NCBI GenBank assembly: GCA_006384855.1
Contig: VCJN01003561.1
Location: 310,001-374,000, forward strand
Origin: Tetraselmis striata
Taxonomy: Eukaryota > Chlorophyta > Chlorodendrophyceae > Chlorodendrales > Chlorodendraceae
Reading direction: 5' to 3'
Length of the DNA stretch: 64,000 nt
How positions within the stretch are numbered: the first letter of the stretch is position 1; the number at the start of each line of letters is the position of its first letter. The notes beneath the pieces were generated by a model that was not told the DNA's origin, ran no database searches, and was given only the letters and a program-made list of their open reading frames with translations. Shown here piece after piece: positions 1-9,849 of this stretch. Position numbers and translations under genes: made by a program.

Positions 1-1024
1 GGGGGATGGGGGGGGGGGGGGGGTGTTACTAGCCTTTTCCCCTCTAGACCCCCTTGGGGATCCTGCCGCAAGAGCTCAGGCGGGCGAGATGGAGGCAACA
101 TCGGCGGACCGCGACCGAGGCCGGCGGACCGCCATAGCCGGCGTGGTGGGGCGATCAACGCCGCGACTTGCGGGATATTTTCAGCGATGGCGGCAGGTGG
201 AGCCGAGACGCAGGACGACGATCGAAGACTGCGCGGTGCCGGTGCATTACCAATTCACATATAAATCTTTCCGGGGGCGGGGCGAGTACTGCATTCGTAA
301 TCCCTGTACTGCCAATTAGCGGTAGTCGCTCGTACGGGCGACTACCCGTACTTGTCCGAAAATAACACAGCTACTGATCACGCGATGGAAGGAGTCGGGG
401 TTTGGAAACGAAAGAGGATGGGTGGAAGCTTGAGCTGTAATTCCACTATATGTGTTCTCCGCTATGGTTAGGGATGGCATGCCCTAAGAGCATGTGCCTT
501 GCTTGGCGGTGGAGAGCAGCAGACTAGCACGTTGTGATCAATTTCAATTTCAATTGATGGGGTTCCGGAAAAGGCCAAAACGTGGTGAACCGTCGATGGG
601 GTTCCACGGCTCTCCATCGGCGCATACCATAATTGCATGCATGGGGCCTAGATGCACTACATATCCCCCCTTCCCCCCCGCAGCATTTGACTTGCCAAAA
701 AAGCCAACATGCGCAACGTTGGCTTTTTGAACCAACCCGGGTTGAGCACCACCCATAATGTGTCCGTTGGCCCAGTGCCGGTGTTGTGCGTAGGTGCGGT
801 AGTAATGGTTGGCCCAGTGCCAGTGACAGCCGAGTGGTTGCCTTGGTGTTGCTGGCTAATTTGTGGACGAGCCTATGGCTAGAGGCTCGTGAACTGTGTA
901 GTTGGGGCATCGTTGAGCCCGGCCGTTGAATGAGCGGCCATGAATGTGAGAGGGATTCGCATATACACAGTGATTGTTGTTTTTAATAATATGGTGCCGT
1001 TCGATCCGTTGCCTCATAATACAA

Positions 1025-1500
1025 TATGAAGTAACTTGACAGTTGAATCAGCGATGCGTCGATTTTTCAGAAAATTTAAAAAATAACGGGTTCTATATCA
1101 CTGGCCTACAGTTCCATGAATTGCATTGCCAGCGCTTTGAAGTATTAGTCACTACCAGCAGCGAGCATTTGCATTGCCAGCCAGCGCTTTGAAGTATCAG
1201 AGTTTTTTTCCATTACCAGCAGCGAGTAGCGAGTAGCGAGTACCAATACCAGCAGTACCAGCAGCGAGTAGCGAGTACCAATACTCATAGCCTCCCAACC
1301 GTGAGATCGTCATCGGACGGCTGTGTAATTATTAAGGACCGTGGGCGGGTGGGTGGGCGGGGGGGTGGATTATAGTACTTAGTATTACATGCCAGTAGAT
1401 AAGCGCTTTAGTCATGCACCTACAGGCCCGATCCGCTGCACTATACGGGTACCCGTACGGCAATAAAGCCCACCGCCGAAAAATCGACGCTTCGCTGGAT
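1025..1500. mobile_element. MITE-like repeat, copy 1
   Basis: Shares most of its length with 37260-37690. Near its ends it has imperfect inverted repeats: CAGCGATGCGTCGATTTTT at 1049 onward, and its complement (one or two changes) ending at 1497. The interior holds degenerate direct repeats of a GCCAGCGCTTTGAAGTA motif and no coding capacity. The shared sequence runs about 20 bp beyond the left inverted repeat, so the exact left edge and target duplication are unclear. A non-autonomous DNA element is the best guess. Confidence 0.6.
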
Positions 1501-1835
1501 CAAACACACATGTGTTTGTCTTGACCGTTGTATTGGATCTTCCCGTTGGGGGGCATCTTCTTGTGTCTGACTGCCCGGGGTACGTGTAGGGACTACTTGA
1601 ATGCTCACGAGGGGGCGCCATTGCATGAAGTTCACCCTGATGCAGAGTGTACTTGGGAATGAGTGTCTCTGGACGAGATTGGGTCACTTTATGGGCATGA
1701 ATGTTGCAGACTATTCCGTACGCCCCACAGCATCCTTCAGCGACTAGCCCGAGAGCATATTCGGCAGCACTTCGCGTGTGTGTGTGCGTGGGGGGGGGGG
1801 GGGGGCGTAGTGCGTGTGTCTGTATGTGTGTGCGC

Positions 1836-1837
<2 letters not shown>

Positions 1838-1881
<44 letters not shown>

Positions 1882-1962
1882 GATGAGTGTGTGTGTGTGA
1901 TGTATGAGTGAGTGAGTGAGTGAGTGAGTGGGTGGGTGTGTGGGTGTGTGGGTGTGTGTGTG
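1838..1962. repeat. GT / GC / GTGA microsatellite
   Basis: A run of GT, then GC, then GT dinucleotides passes into (GTGA)n and GGGT-rich repeats. It directly follows a G16 tract at about 1790-1805. It creates spurious Cys/Val or Thr/His open frames. Confidence 0.95.
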
Positions 1963-3412
1963 TTCACACTAGGGAGGTAGTGTTCTTCTTATTTCCGCAC
2001 ATGTGCCGCAGTCGGCCATATTGACGGGTACGCGCAGTGTTCTACGTGCATAAAAAGTAATGAACGGGTGGGTCTTAATCCGTGCGCAGATTGACACACG
2101 CCACATGTCGCCAAACCGATTGCTGCCCTGTGGGCATATGTCCCCATCTTGCCACGAGCTAGCCGCCCCAGTAGTCGCGATGGCGTATTATGGACAGATA
2201 CGTATATACATCTAGCATTGGTGACATATGCTGCATCTTGCTAGATGTAAATGCGTTACATCGCATGTACGTGGTGCACATCCAGAGTTATCTAGGGTAT
2301 TCATATGCCCTACTCTGAAAACATGCGGGGTGATGTTGCGGCTATCTTGCATCGCGAGCCCATGGCCGCGCTTGACGTAGTATGCGCTTCAACAATCAGC
2401 GAGGCAAAAATTAGGCCGCACAGGTCCGCACAATGGGGAATGGGTGCTAGTGCGAGCACTGCACCATTACTCATATCGAGACGGGGCACGATGGGAAAAG
2501 ATATTAGTGATATCTGGTCGGAGCTCCAAGAATCGGGGGGGGGGGGGGGGGGGGGGGCACGCTTCAACGCGAGTCAACTATAACTATGGATGTTGCAGGG
2601 CGAAAACTGTAGTATGTATTACATGCACACAAGGCTCCCGCAAGTATTAGGTATTTTGATTGCTATACAAATTACTGTCTCCCTTAGTGTTTTCTCGCCA
2701 GCCACAATATCACATTATGCGGTCGCTATTGGAGGAGCCGACACGCATTGGCTTCTATTTGATAAAGTAGCCCTCAAAGTGCTGACAGCCTATAACTCCC
2801 GTCGCTCAGACTTTCGGGATTAATAGCTGCAGCGCTTTTGAGAAGCCGCTGCTGGAAAATCTATCGATTTGAGTACCTGATATGCCTAGCAGTTACGACT
2901 TCTTAGTGAGAGCGTGAATGAATGCACCTCCTAATGCCCACGCCATGCGCCTAGCGGTCGGGGTACGATCGAGTCGTCGGGCTCCACTCCCAGGTATTTC
3001 CCACTGCCAGCGTATTTCGAAAAATTGGGCATTTACGGGGTGGCGGTGTATGCGGGGGGCAAAGCGGGAGCGCGGGACGGTTTAGGGGGACTTGGCACGC
3101 CCTAACGTCTGGCGGCCACGCCTGGAGGGGCCAGGGGGCAGGGGGAGTGAGGGCTGAGGCGTCCAGACGGGGGCGCGGGGTTGACGGGTTATCATGTTGA
3201 TTGCGGTTGCAGGAGCGCCATGCGGCCAGCAAGGCAGCGGCGGTACATGTACATGTACATGCATGTAATCGCAACCGCTAGCCAGTAGTGTAAGGATAAC
3301 TTGCCCGCAGTAGCGCAATTGGTCGCTGTTGTTTAATATTCCTGCGGACCCAAAGATCGATGCGTGCGTGGGTAGTGTACCCGCTTTATAGTGAAACGAT
3401 TTTTTAAGTTGC

Positions 3413-4195
3413 GTGAAGTCCGCGCTGGGCGTGGGTGTCCAGATCCTCACGGACCCGTCGGTGCTTGTTTCTCTTCCGAAGGGCAGCGACGGCCGGCCGG
3501 CCGATGTTGGGCTTTTTGGGTATGGCGGTATCCGCGGGAACACGGTTGCTGTCGATACCACCATTGCCCCTATCCTCGGCGTGTCAAGCTCGGATCCAAC
3601 GACTGCTTTGCGGGCTACAGAGCGCCACACAATCCAGAAGTATGACGAGGGTGTCCGAAACGCCGCCGGCATGCTTCGCTTTGTTCCTTTCGCCGTTTCC
3701 GAGTTTGGCTCGCTGGCCCCGCACGCTGAGCGAGGCTTTCTTGGTGGAGCTCGCGAAAGCTAGCCACACACACAGTGGCCAAAAAATAAATCGGCCAGCT
3801 CTTGTCTGCGTGGCGCCGCCATTTCTCCTTGCTCATCAACATGGCACATGCAGACAACGTTCTTGGCGGGGTCGCGGCCGCGCGTGCGGCACGTGATGGT
3901 GCTCCTGCGCCTGCGTCGCGTCGCTCGTCGGCATGTGTTGCTATGACCCGGGTCATTGGCTGCAAGCGTCCTCGCCGCGGCTGATAGCTTCCCCCGGGGC
4001 GGGGGTCCCTTTGGATCCTGGCGGCTAAGCGACTTCGTGGTTCCCTTGGCTCCTCCTTGGTTCTTGGCTCCCTGGCCTCCTGCTCGACCTTGGTTTCAGG
4101 CTTATGTCTCTCTTTTTCTGGCAACCTTTCATAGTTGCTGTTAGTTCTGTTTGTAGTGCGCATTTGTGAAAGCCCTGATGTAATAAAAAAATTTG
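3413..4195 (+). mobile_element. LINE copy 1 (5'-truncated, 3' end only)
   Basis: Nearly identical to the last 780 bp of the LINE at 25.7-28.5 kb. It begins in the endonuclease-like domain and runs through the stop, 3' UTR and A-rich tail. The copy is flanked by AAGTTGC at 3406-3412 and again at 4196-4202, a short target duplication. Two 4-nt insertions relative to the intact copy, near 3729 and 3786, break the frame, so it is dead. Confidence 0.85.
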
Positions 4196-4377
4196 AAGTT
4201 GCTCTACAATCCGTGTATGCCGGTTGATTATAATGTATGTTGCTCTGATGTGTCTCCAGCGGCGGAAGGTGCTAGTCAGGGCGATGGGAGCTTATTTAGG
4301 GGGCGCGCTCAAATGTGTGTATGTTTTGCGGCAAAAACAGGCTTCCTAGGGGAACATACCAGGGCTGGGCGGAACTC

Positions 4378-4500
4378 AGTTTCGTTCCGGCGAGTTCCGG
4401 AGTTCCGGCCCGGGTGGAACTGAACCGCCGGAATTCCGTTCCGCCGGAACTCGGCCAAAAACCCGGTGGAACTGCCCCCCCCCCCCCCCTTCCCCCCGGA
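4378..4500. repeat. cluster of GTTCCGGCGGAAC palindromes
   Basis: Many overlapping copies of GTTCCG/CGGAAC half-sites in both orientations, ending in a C-rich tract. A second cluster of the same words lies at 5925-6075. The two flank the low-confidence gene remnant between them. Confidence 0.8.
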
Positions 4501-4698
4501 ACTACATCGAAACTTATCGTAATCGACTCCAGCATGTTGCTATCGCGTTGGCTCGTCGAGAATACATACAGTATGGTGATATACGCTGAGAAAAACACCG
4601 CAGGTGCCAGGGGGGCAGATACAGCAACGCCATCACAGCTGGCATCCCACACCAGAGTTGCTAACACCTAACTCACCCCTCGCCCCTCACCTTGAGCT

Positions 4699-4983
4699 AT
4701 GGCTTCCGACAATATTACCTTCCCTCTCGACCCGGAGGCGGACCGAAGATGACGTGCCTTTGGATCAGGAGGAAGCGGAAGGCGACGTAAAGGAAGATCC
4801 CGCCGCCGCGCATCGAGCAACGAGCGCCGCGGCCCGTAGCAACACCGGATGCATATGATGTTGGGGACAGACAATAAGTATGCAGCCAGCAGCCCTACCA
4901 ACACTATGCTTGCTTTTGTAGTGCTGCTCTGACAACCGGCACCCCGCTGATGCTATTGTGCGCGTGGCAATCACTTTCTCACT

Positions 4984-5036
<53 letters not shown>

Positions 5037-5750
5037 TGTGTGTGTGTATGTGTCTGTGTGTGTCTGTGTGTGTCTGTGTGATGTGTTGTGCATGTTGATA
5101 GTACTGCTCATAGTGCTGCGCCAGCCCCTGCCAATCGGCCTGAGGAGATTGACCTAATGAACGAAAGTGAACTGCCGGATGCCGGAGAAATGGATACGCT
5201 GTCGCGGCAGCACCGGCAGCAAGGGGTGAAGGACGAGTGGGCACGGTATTACGCCGGCGCCAAGACCATGAGGCAAGCTGGCGGCTTTGCGCCATGCGTT
5301 TCGCTCCTGGACTGATCGAAGACTAATGCCGGCCTCTACCCCATTGTGGCTGAGTTAGCTCGTCTCATTCTTTGAATTTTTGCTAGTCAGATAAAATGTG
5401 AGCGCTTATTCTCTTTAGCAGGGCTGGTCAACCAGCACCTGCGTAACAAAATGAGTGTGGAGATGTTGTCCGATCAGGTTTTCATCACCGAGAACGTGGA
5501 TGCTGCCACGGAGATATCTTCCATCCTCAAGGAAAACATGGACCCAGACACGTTCAAGGTTGCGTTCCCTGCTGCTGGCATCACGATCCCATCGGAGCTC
5601 GATCGAGGCAGTAGCATGCGAAGGGCTGCCCGACAGTGGTGAGCGGGAGAGATCGGCGCTAGAGCGCTACCTGGCTGAGGAGGAGGAGCAGCTGGCCGCC
5701 TTGGAGCGTGCTGATGAGGAGGCGTCTACCAACAGCCGCTTCGTCATGTA
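4699..5750 (+). pseudogene. broken acidic coiled-coil-like gene
   Basis: Not recognised. Coding-like pieces on the + strand are: a start at 4699 (MASDNITFPLDPEA); an acidic stretch to about 4850 (EDDVPLDQEEAEGDVKEDP) one frame away; 5115-5280 (NRPEEIDLMNESELPDAG onward); and 5424-5750 with a charged helix (RYLAEEEEQLAALERADEE) ending in TAA at 5749. The first and last pieces each need a one-base frame change where no intron is evident, and a (GT)n microsatellite separates pieces two and three. It could be a decaying gene, a real gene with assembly indels, or part of a repeat. Confidence 0.3.
4987..5088. repeat. (GT)n microsatellite
   Basis: About 100 bp of GT dinucleotides, interrupted toward the right by GTCT units. 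Confidence 0.97.
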
Positions 5751-5924
5751 ATGTGTTAGAATGCATACGTAGCATGGTTGGCCGTGAGGCCGGGTGGGCA
5801 AGGGGCGTAGACATCACAACCTGTAATGTTGGTTTTTTTACAATTCGCAGCTCACACTGGTGTCACCTGCCTGCACGACTGCACAGCTCATAGCAGCCCA
5901 GCAGGCCAGTACAATCAGCCCAGT

Positions 5925-6075
5925 TCCGGCCCTGGATCCGGCGGAATTCGTTCGGTTCCGGCGGAACTAGTTTGTTCCGGCGGAATTCCGTGGTTCCGTT
6001 CCGGCGAAACTGATCAGTTCCGCCGGAACTGAACGGAATTCCGTGGTCCCGTTGCGGCGGAACAGAATCTCGCGG
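5925..6075. repeat. second GTTCCGGCGGAAC cluster
   Basis: At least eight GTTCCG or CGGAAC half-sites, several forming GTTCCGGCGGAAC palindromes interleaved with GGAATTCC. Same word family as 4378-4500. Confidence 0.8.
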
Positions 6076-6478
6076 AATACCCGCGCAGGCCGAGCCGTTT
6101 ACCCACGACTCCACAAGTACCAGTACTGAGTCAGTATTAGTGGGGGGCTTTGGGGGCGCACGTGACCGCGTTCTGGACCGGTGGTCGCTCCTGTGTGTGT
6201 GGGTACCGCGACGCCCGCGCGCCTAGGCATCTCCTTGGCTAATACAAAAAGAAGAGGGTAACACACAATAATAATATAAACATCATTGTTAATTGCTGAT
6301 AGGAAGAGACAAAGGGCAACCAGCATAAATCGATTTTCCTTTAAGGGCAACACGCATTTTAACACCAAAATCGAAAAAAAATCAAGAGGGGGGTGCCTAG
6401 AACCCCCCCCTCCCCCCCCCCCCCCCCCCCTTTCAGCCCGGCGTGGGCGGGCGCCCACTCATTCATCAAGGAAGATTT

Positions 6479-6539
6479 CCCAGCATATGGCACAAATTCA
6501 CAGCAGAAAAAAAGCTGTGAATTTGTGCCATATGCTGGG
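6479..6539. repeat. perfect 26-bp inverted repeat (hairpin)
   Basis: The left arm 6479-6504 begins CCCAGCATATGGCACAAATT. The right arm 6514-6539 is its exact reverse complement, and the loop is nine nt of A-rich sequence. It lies just after a C-rich tract. No coding frame or partner repeat was found nearby. Confidence 0.95.
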
Positions 6540-6599
6540 CCAAGGACGGCCAAGGCCGGGGATCAATATCACTGCTACGACAACCTGCTTTAGTTAGAT

Positions 6600-9035
6600 G
6601 CCCCTATTGATGATTTATTGTAATAACTACGGGTGTAAGCATGAATGTGCAATATGTGTACCTTGTTTGCGGTAGTCTTTGTTCTGCAGGTGCCAAGGTT
6701 GATGGGGCAGAAGGGATCACGGGACGCTCGCACTGTACCGCGGAGCGATGGTGAGAAGTAATAAGTAAGAAGCAATAAAATGTGCTGTGTCCGTGTCATA
6801 TAAGGATTGGGAGCCTTGCGGTGTAATACATTGAATGCCGCCTGACTGCCGGCAGTAATCCCGCGACTGTTCCGACTATGAAGCCGCAATATAGTATGAT
6901 ACGATACTGGCTTCATATACGACGAATGTACGCATATAATATACATGTGCCTTTGTGCGTACCAGTACAATAACATTAGATTGTTGCGGCTGACATGCTG
7001 TATGCCTCGTTGATTTCAGGAGGATACCTGCTGGAGTTCCATTAGGGATCTGGTGGCCGCGGAGTGCCAGCGCGAGCTGCTCATGCAGCCCAAGCTGCAT
7101 GCAGCTGTTTTGTCACGAAGGACACTGGAGAATTCTCTGGCGCGCATTCTTGTGTTTACGCTCATGTGCTGTAGATATACACACGCATATCTGTATATAG
7201 ATATACATACATACATATATATATGGTATTCAAGATCAGAGTTTTCTTTCTCCCCTCTTTCAGGATTGCGCTGCATGTTATGGCATTGTTTTCATGCGGC
7301 AGCCTCCTGTTGCACCGTGCCCACCATTTCAATCAATTCAGATGAGGAACGCCGATTGCTCATTGGGACACTTATCTGATTACTCGGACATGTGCGCGCT
7401 GCTGTCAACCAGGGTGTGGCAGTCAATGGAGGCGTCGTTTGGCCTTGCAGATTTGACGTTGACGGTCCGTTTCTATGCGTGTGCACTTACCCCTGGCGGT
7501 GCTTTGTGATGGCCTGGCCGACCCATTGCTGGAGCAATGGATCCAGCACGGGATCTGTTGCTGCACTGAGCTGCCCATTTGCATGCCCGCTTCTAATGAC
7601 CCATGCCGGCAGGCTTCGGCACAACGTGGTGCGGTGGTATGTCCGGCAGCAAGGGAGCGTACGGTGCTGCGCCTCGCGTGGCATCCAGGCAGGTGCATCC
7701 CTGTGGCGCCTTGTACATGTCAGTGGTCGTGCGCATATCACTGCATTTGACTGAGCAGACAAGTAGTGCGAACCCGGAAGCTCTGATATTCCCAGCGGCT
7801 TTGCCACGCGGAGGAGGGGTCCTGGTTGATGATGGGCGCACTTTCTGGAACGGGTGCGAGGAGCTCAGGCTGGACTAGTGGCAAGCTGAACGGGCATGGG
7901 ATGGCCTATATCGCGAGAATCAATATGGCCGGAGGGCGCATTGCTGTTAGCAAACTAGTGCGGCGCAGTGGTTCACACTACCATGCCGGTCAAAACAGCA
8001 GCCGGGTGATCCTCATTCCTGCTGCCCAGGGTTATCGGCATAACTTTGCAAATACATTTCCCCTCACAAGAAGCAGACCACTTGTCAAAACGTCATGATC
8101 GATTCAGGCGCCGTTCGCCTGATCTGGTCCCACCAACGGATGGGGTGCATCCGCATCCGCTCTTTCTTCTCCGTTTGCTGCGTGTTGCGCTCACAGAATC
8201 TACCTGCCTCGTCATGCGTGTCGCAATCGGTGTTTTTTTTACCTGCACATTCGCTGCATATCGAATCAAATCAGCGGCTTGATAATCCAAGAACAGCTCA
8301 CATAATGTATGTGCCTGTCAGTGTACTAGGTGGTAACTGCTGCCGGGATAGCAAGCTCAACCAATACGAGCGCTGCTGCTCGCTGAACCCTGCAGTGCTG
8401 CTCAATATAGTATTTGTCGCGGGCCTTACACCCCGTAGATCAAAATAAGTATAACAACATTTAGATGTTTCTTCCTAAATACGGGGATACAGGAGGGCCT
8501 AACGGCCTACCCAATTGGGTTGGGGTGATGCCCTGACACCACTACCTACGTCTGCTCTGCGTATGGTTTCTCTCTCTCTCTCCTCCTCTCTCTCTCTCTA
8601 CAAGGATACAAGCAACATACCGAACAGATGCTTCCTCCCACATCCCAAGGTGCGAGCTAGCACTGAGGATGGTATCACGCTCCAAGCTAGCGCTACTGTC
8701 TACCCATTCACCATCCTCATCACAAGGTGTGGCGATAGTGGCGGCTCCATGTAGAAGCAGGGCAGCGACACTGGTAGCCTCCGGCCATGATACCAGAAGT
8801 CTAGGATAGGGTAAGTCCTTTCCACCACCTGTTGTTCAGTGTCGGATGTCTGTGTGCCCCTCTGGGACTACCATGGGCTATGGCGCATTGCAGCCGCAGT
8901 GGTGTTTTGAAAAGCCCAGATGACAGCACGAATACCCGTTTTCTTCATTAAACCAGCGCTGTGCAAGGTTTGAAATAGCAAATGCACCTCTGATAGATGC
9001 CTAGGATGCCACATAACCACTGCTATTCTCACAGT
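6600..9035 (+). other. no resolved gene; scattered exon-like pieces
   Basis: Apart from one exon-like block at 7020-7151, I cannot assemble a gene. A few open frames (for example 7826-8098) are preceded by pyrimidine-rich AG sites but show no recognisable family. A short CT microsatellite lies at about 8573-8600. Confidence 0.5.
7020..7151 (+). CDS. isolated exon, weakly like the serine acetyltransferase N-terminal domain
   Basis: A 44-codon block with no stop, bounded by a good acceptor (TTGATTTCAG) and a GTGTTT donor. It reads WSSIRDLVAAECQRELLMQ followed by HAAVLSRRTLENSLARIL. The spacing of Trp, acidic helix and LSxxTLExSLA recalls the helical N-terminal domain of serine O-acetyltransferases. 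The expected downstream hexapeptide-repeat domain could not be found; a possible fragment (FPAALPRGGGVLVDDG near 7790-7830) is too weak to use. It may be a real partial gene, a relic, or chance. Confidence 0.25.
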
Positions 9036-9041
9036 ATGGAT

Positions 9042-9848
9042 TTAATCCTTGTTACTCTCACAGTATGAATTCGGCGATGTCGGGTCGCCGTAGCACACGC
9101 AGCCCTCCTGCAGAAAGTCCATCATCCACTCCGGACAGGGAACCGTTGCGGCGGGATCAATGTATCTGCCAGATATAAGGTCGGTCTGCCCAGGGGTGCT
9201 GCAAGTGTACACCGGGAAGGCAGCAGATTCGAAACTGTAGCAGGTACAGCTCGCATCGGGGAACATCTCCGCCAATTTTTCAGGGCACGCAGTATCGGGC
9301 AGGACAGTCTTCGGTACTTCCTCCTGTTGCACACTTGCCGAGTCGGTTGCACTCATACCGCCGACGCAGCTGATCAAGTCGAATTCGGTGTCAGACTCCC
9401 CGTAGCACGTGCAAGTAGCATTGGTGAACAAATCAGATACCCAGTCTGGGCAAGGCATCGAGGGAGCGGATATCGACGGGTTGGTGTCCATCATAGTAGG
9501 CGCCTCCAATCCTGACTCGGCCCCCCGTCCCTCTTCCACTTCCGCATCGGTCTCGACCATCTCAGTGCTGCCGGCGCAGCTGACCGAGTCCAAGCTGGTA
9601 TCAGACTCGCCGTAACAAGTGCACTTCGTGGGTGCACTGACCATAGCCGTTACCCAGTCTGGGCACGGAATCAGGGGAGCAGACGAGTTGTTGACCTTTG
9701 CAGGAGCTTCCGGCCCTGGGTCAGCCGACGCCTCACGGATGGGCACCGATAGCGAGAGTCCCCGGGCCGAGTCGGCGGTAAGGACGCAGGCAGAGAAGAC
9801 GACAAACAGCAGGACAATTGTTGCCAGGCTTCGTAGATTTCTGATCAT
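9042..9848 (-). CDS. secreted protein with four 4-cysteine repeats
   Basis: Intronless 268-codon frame with a clear N-terminal signal peptide (MIRNLRSLATIVLLFVVFSA, cleavage probably near Ala-Asp-Ser-Ala). Four repeats follow, each CP(D/E)W or CPEK, then about ten residues, C-x-C-Y, then 8-11 residues and a final Cys. The central two share the word CTCYGESDT. The repeats are joined by acidic, Ser/Thr/Pro/Glu-rich linkers. The even cysteine count suggests two disulfides per repeat in an extracellular or cell-wall protein. No family is recognised. The ATG at 9848 is chosen because the signal peptide begins there. A G22 tract lies about 90 bp upstream. Confidence 0.8.
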   Translation of the reverse strand: MIRNLRSLATIVLLFVVFSACVLTADSARGLSLSVPIREASADPGPEAPAKVNNSSAPLIPCPDWVTAMVSAPTKCTCYGESDTSLDSVSCAGSTEMVETDAEVEEGRGAESGLEAPTMMDTNPSISAPSMPCPDWVSDLFTNATCTCYGESDTEFDLISCVGGMSATDSASVQQEEVPKTVLPDTACPEKLAEMFPDASCTCYSFESAAFPVYTCSTPGQTDLISGRYIDPAATVPCPEWMMDFLQEGCVCYGDPTSPNSYCESNKD

Positions 9849-9849
9849 G

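Larger units (their letters stand above)
1..3405. other. gene-poor left end
   Basis: No convincing gene. It starts in a G homopolymer and contains a small hairpin at 698-728 (11-bp arms, 9-nt loop), a MITE-like repeat at 1025-1500, a long GT/GTGA microsatellite and a G22 tract near 2536-2557. Short open frames here follow the low-complexity DNA or lack splice or homology support. Confidence 0.6.

Noticed and set aside
1663-1967. Cys/Val- or Thr/His-rich open frames
   Set aside because: They are translations of GT and GC microsatellite DNA.
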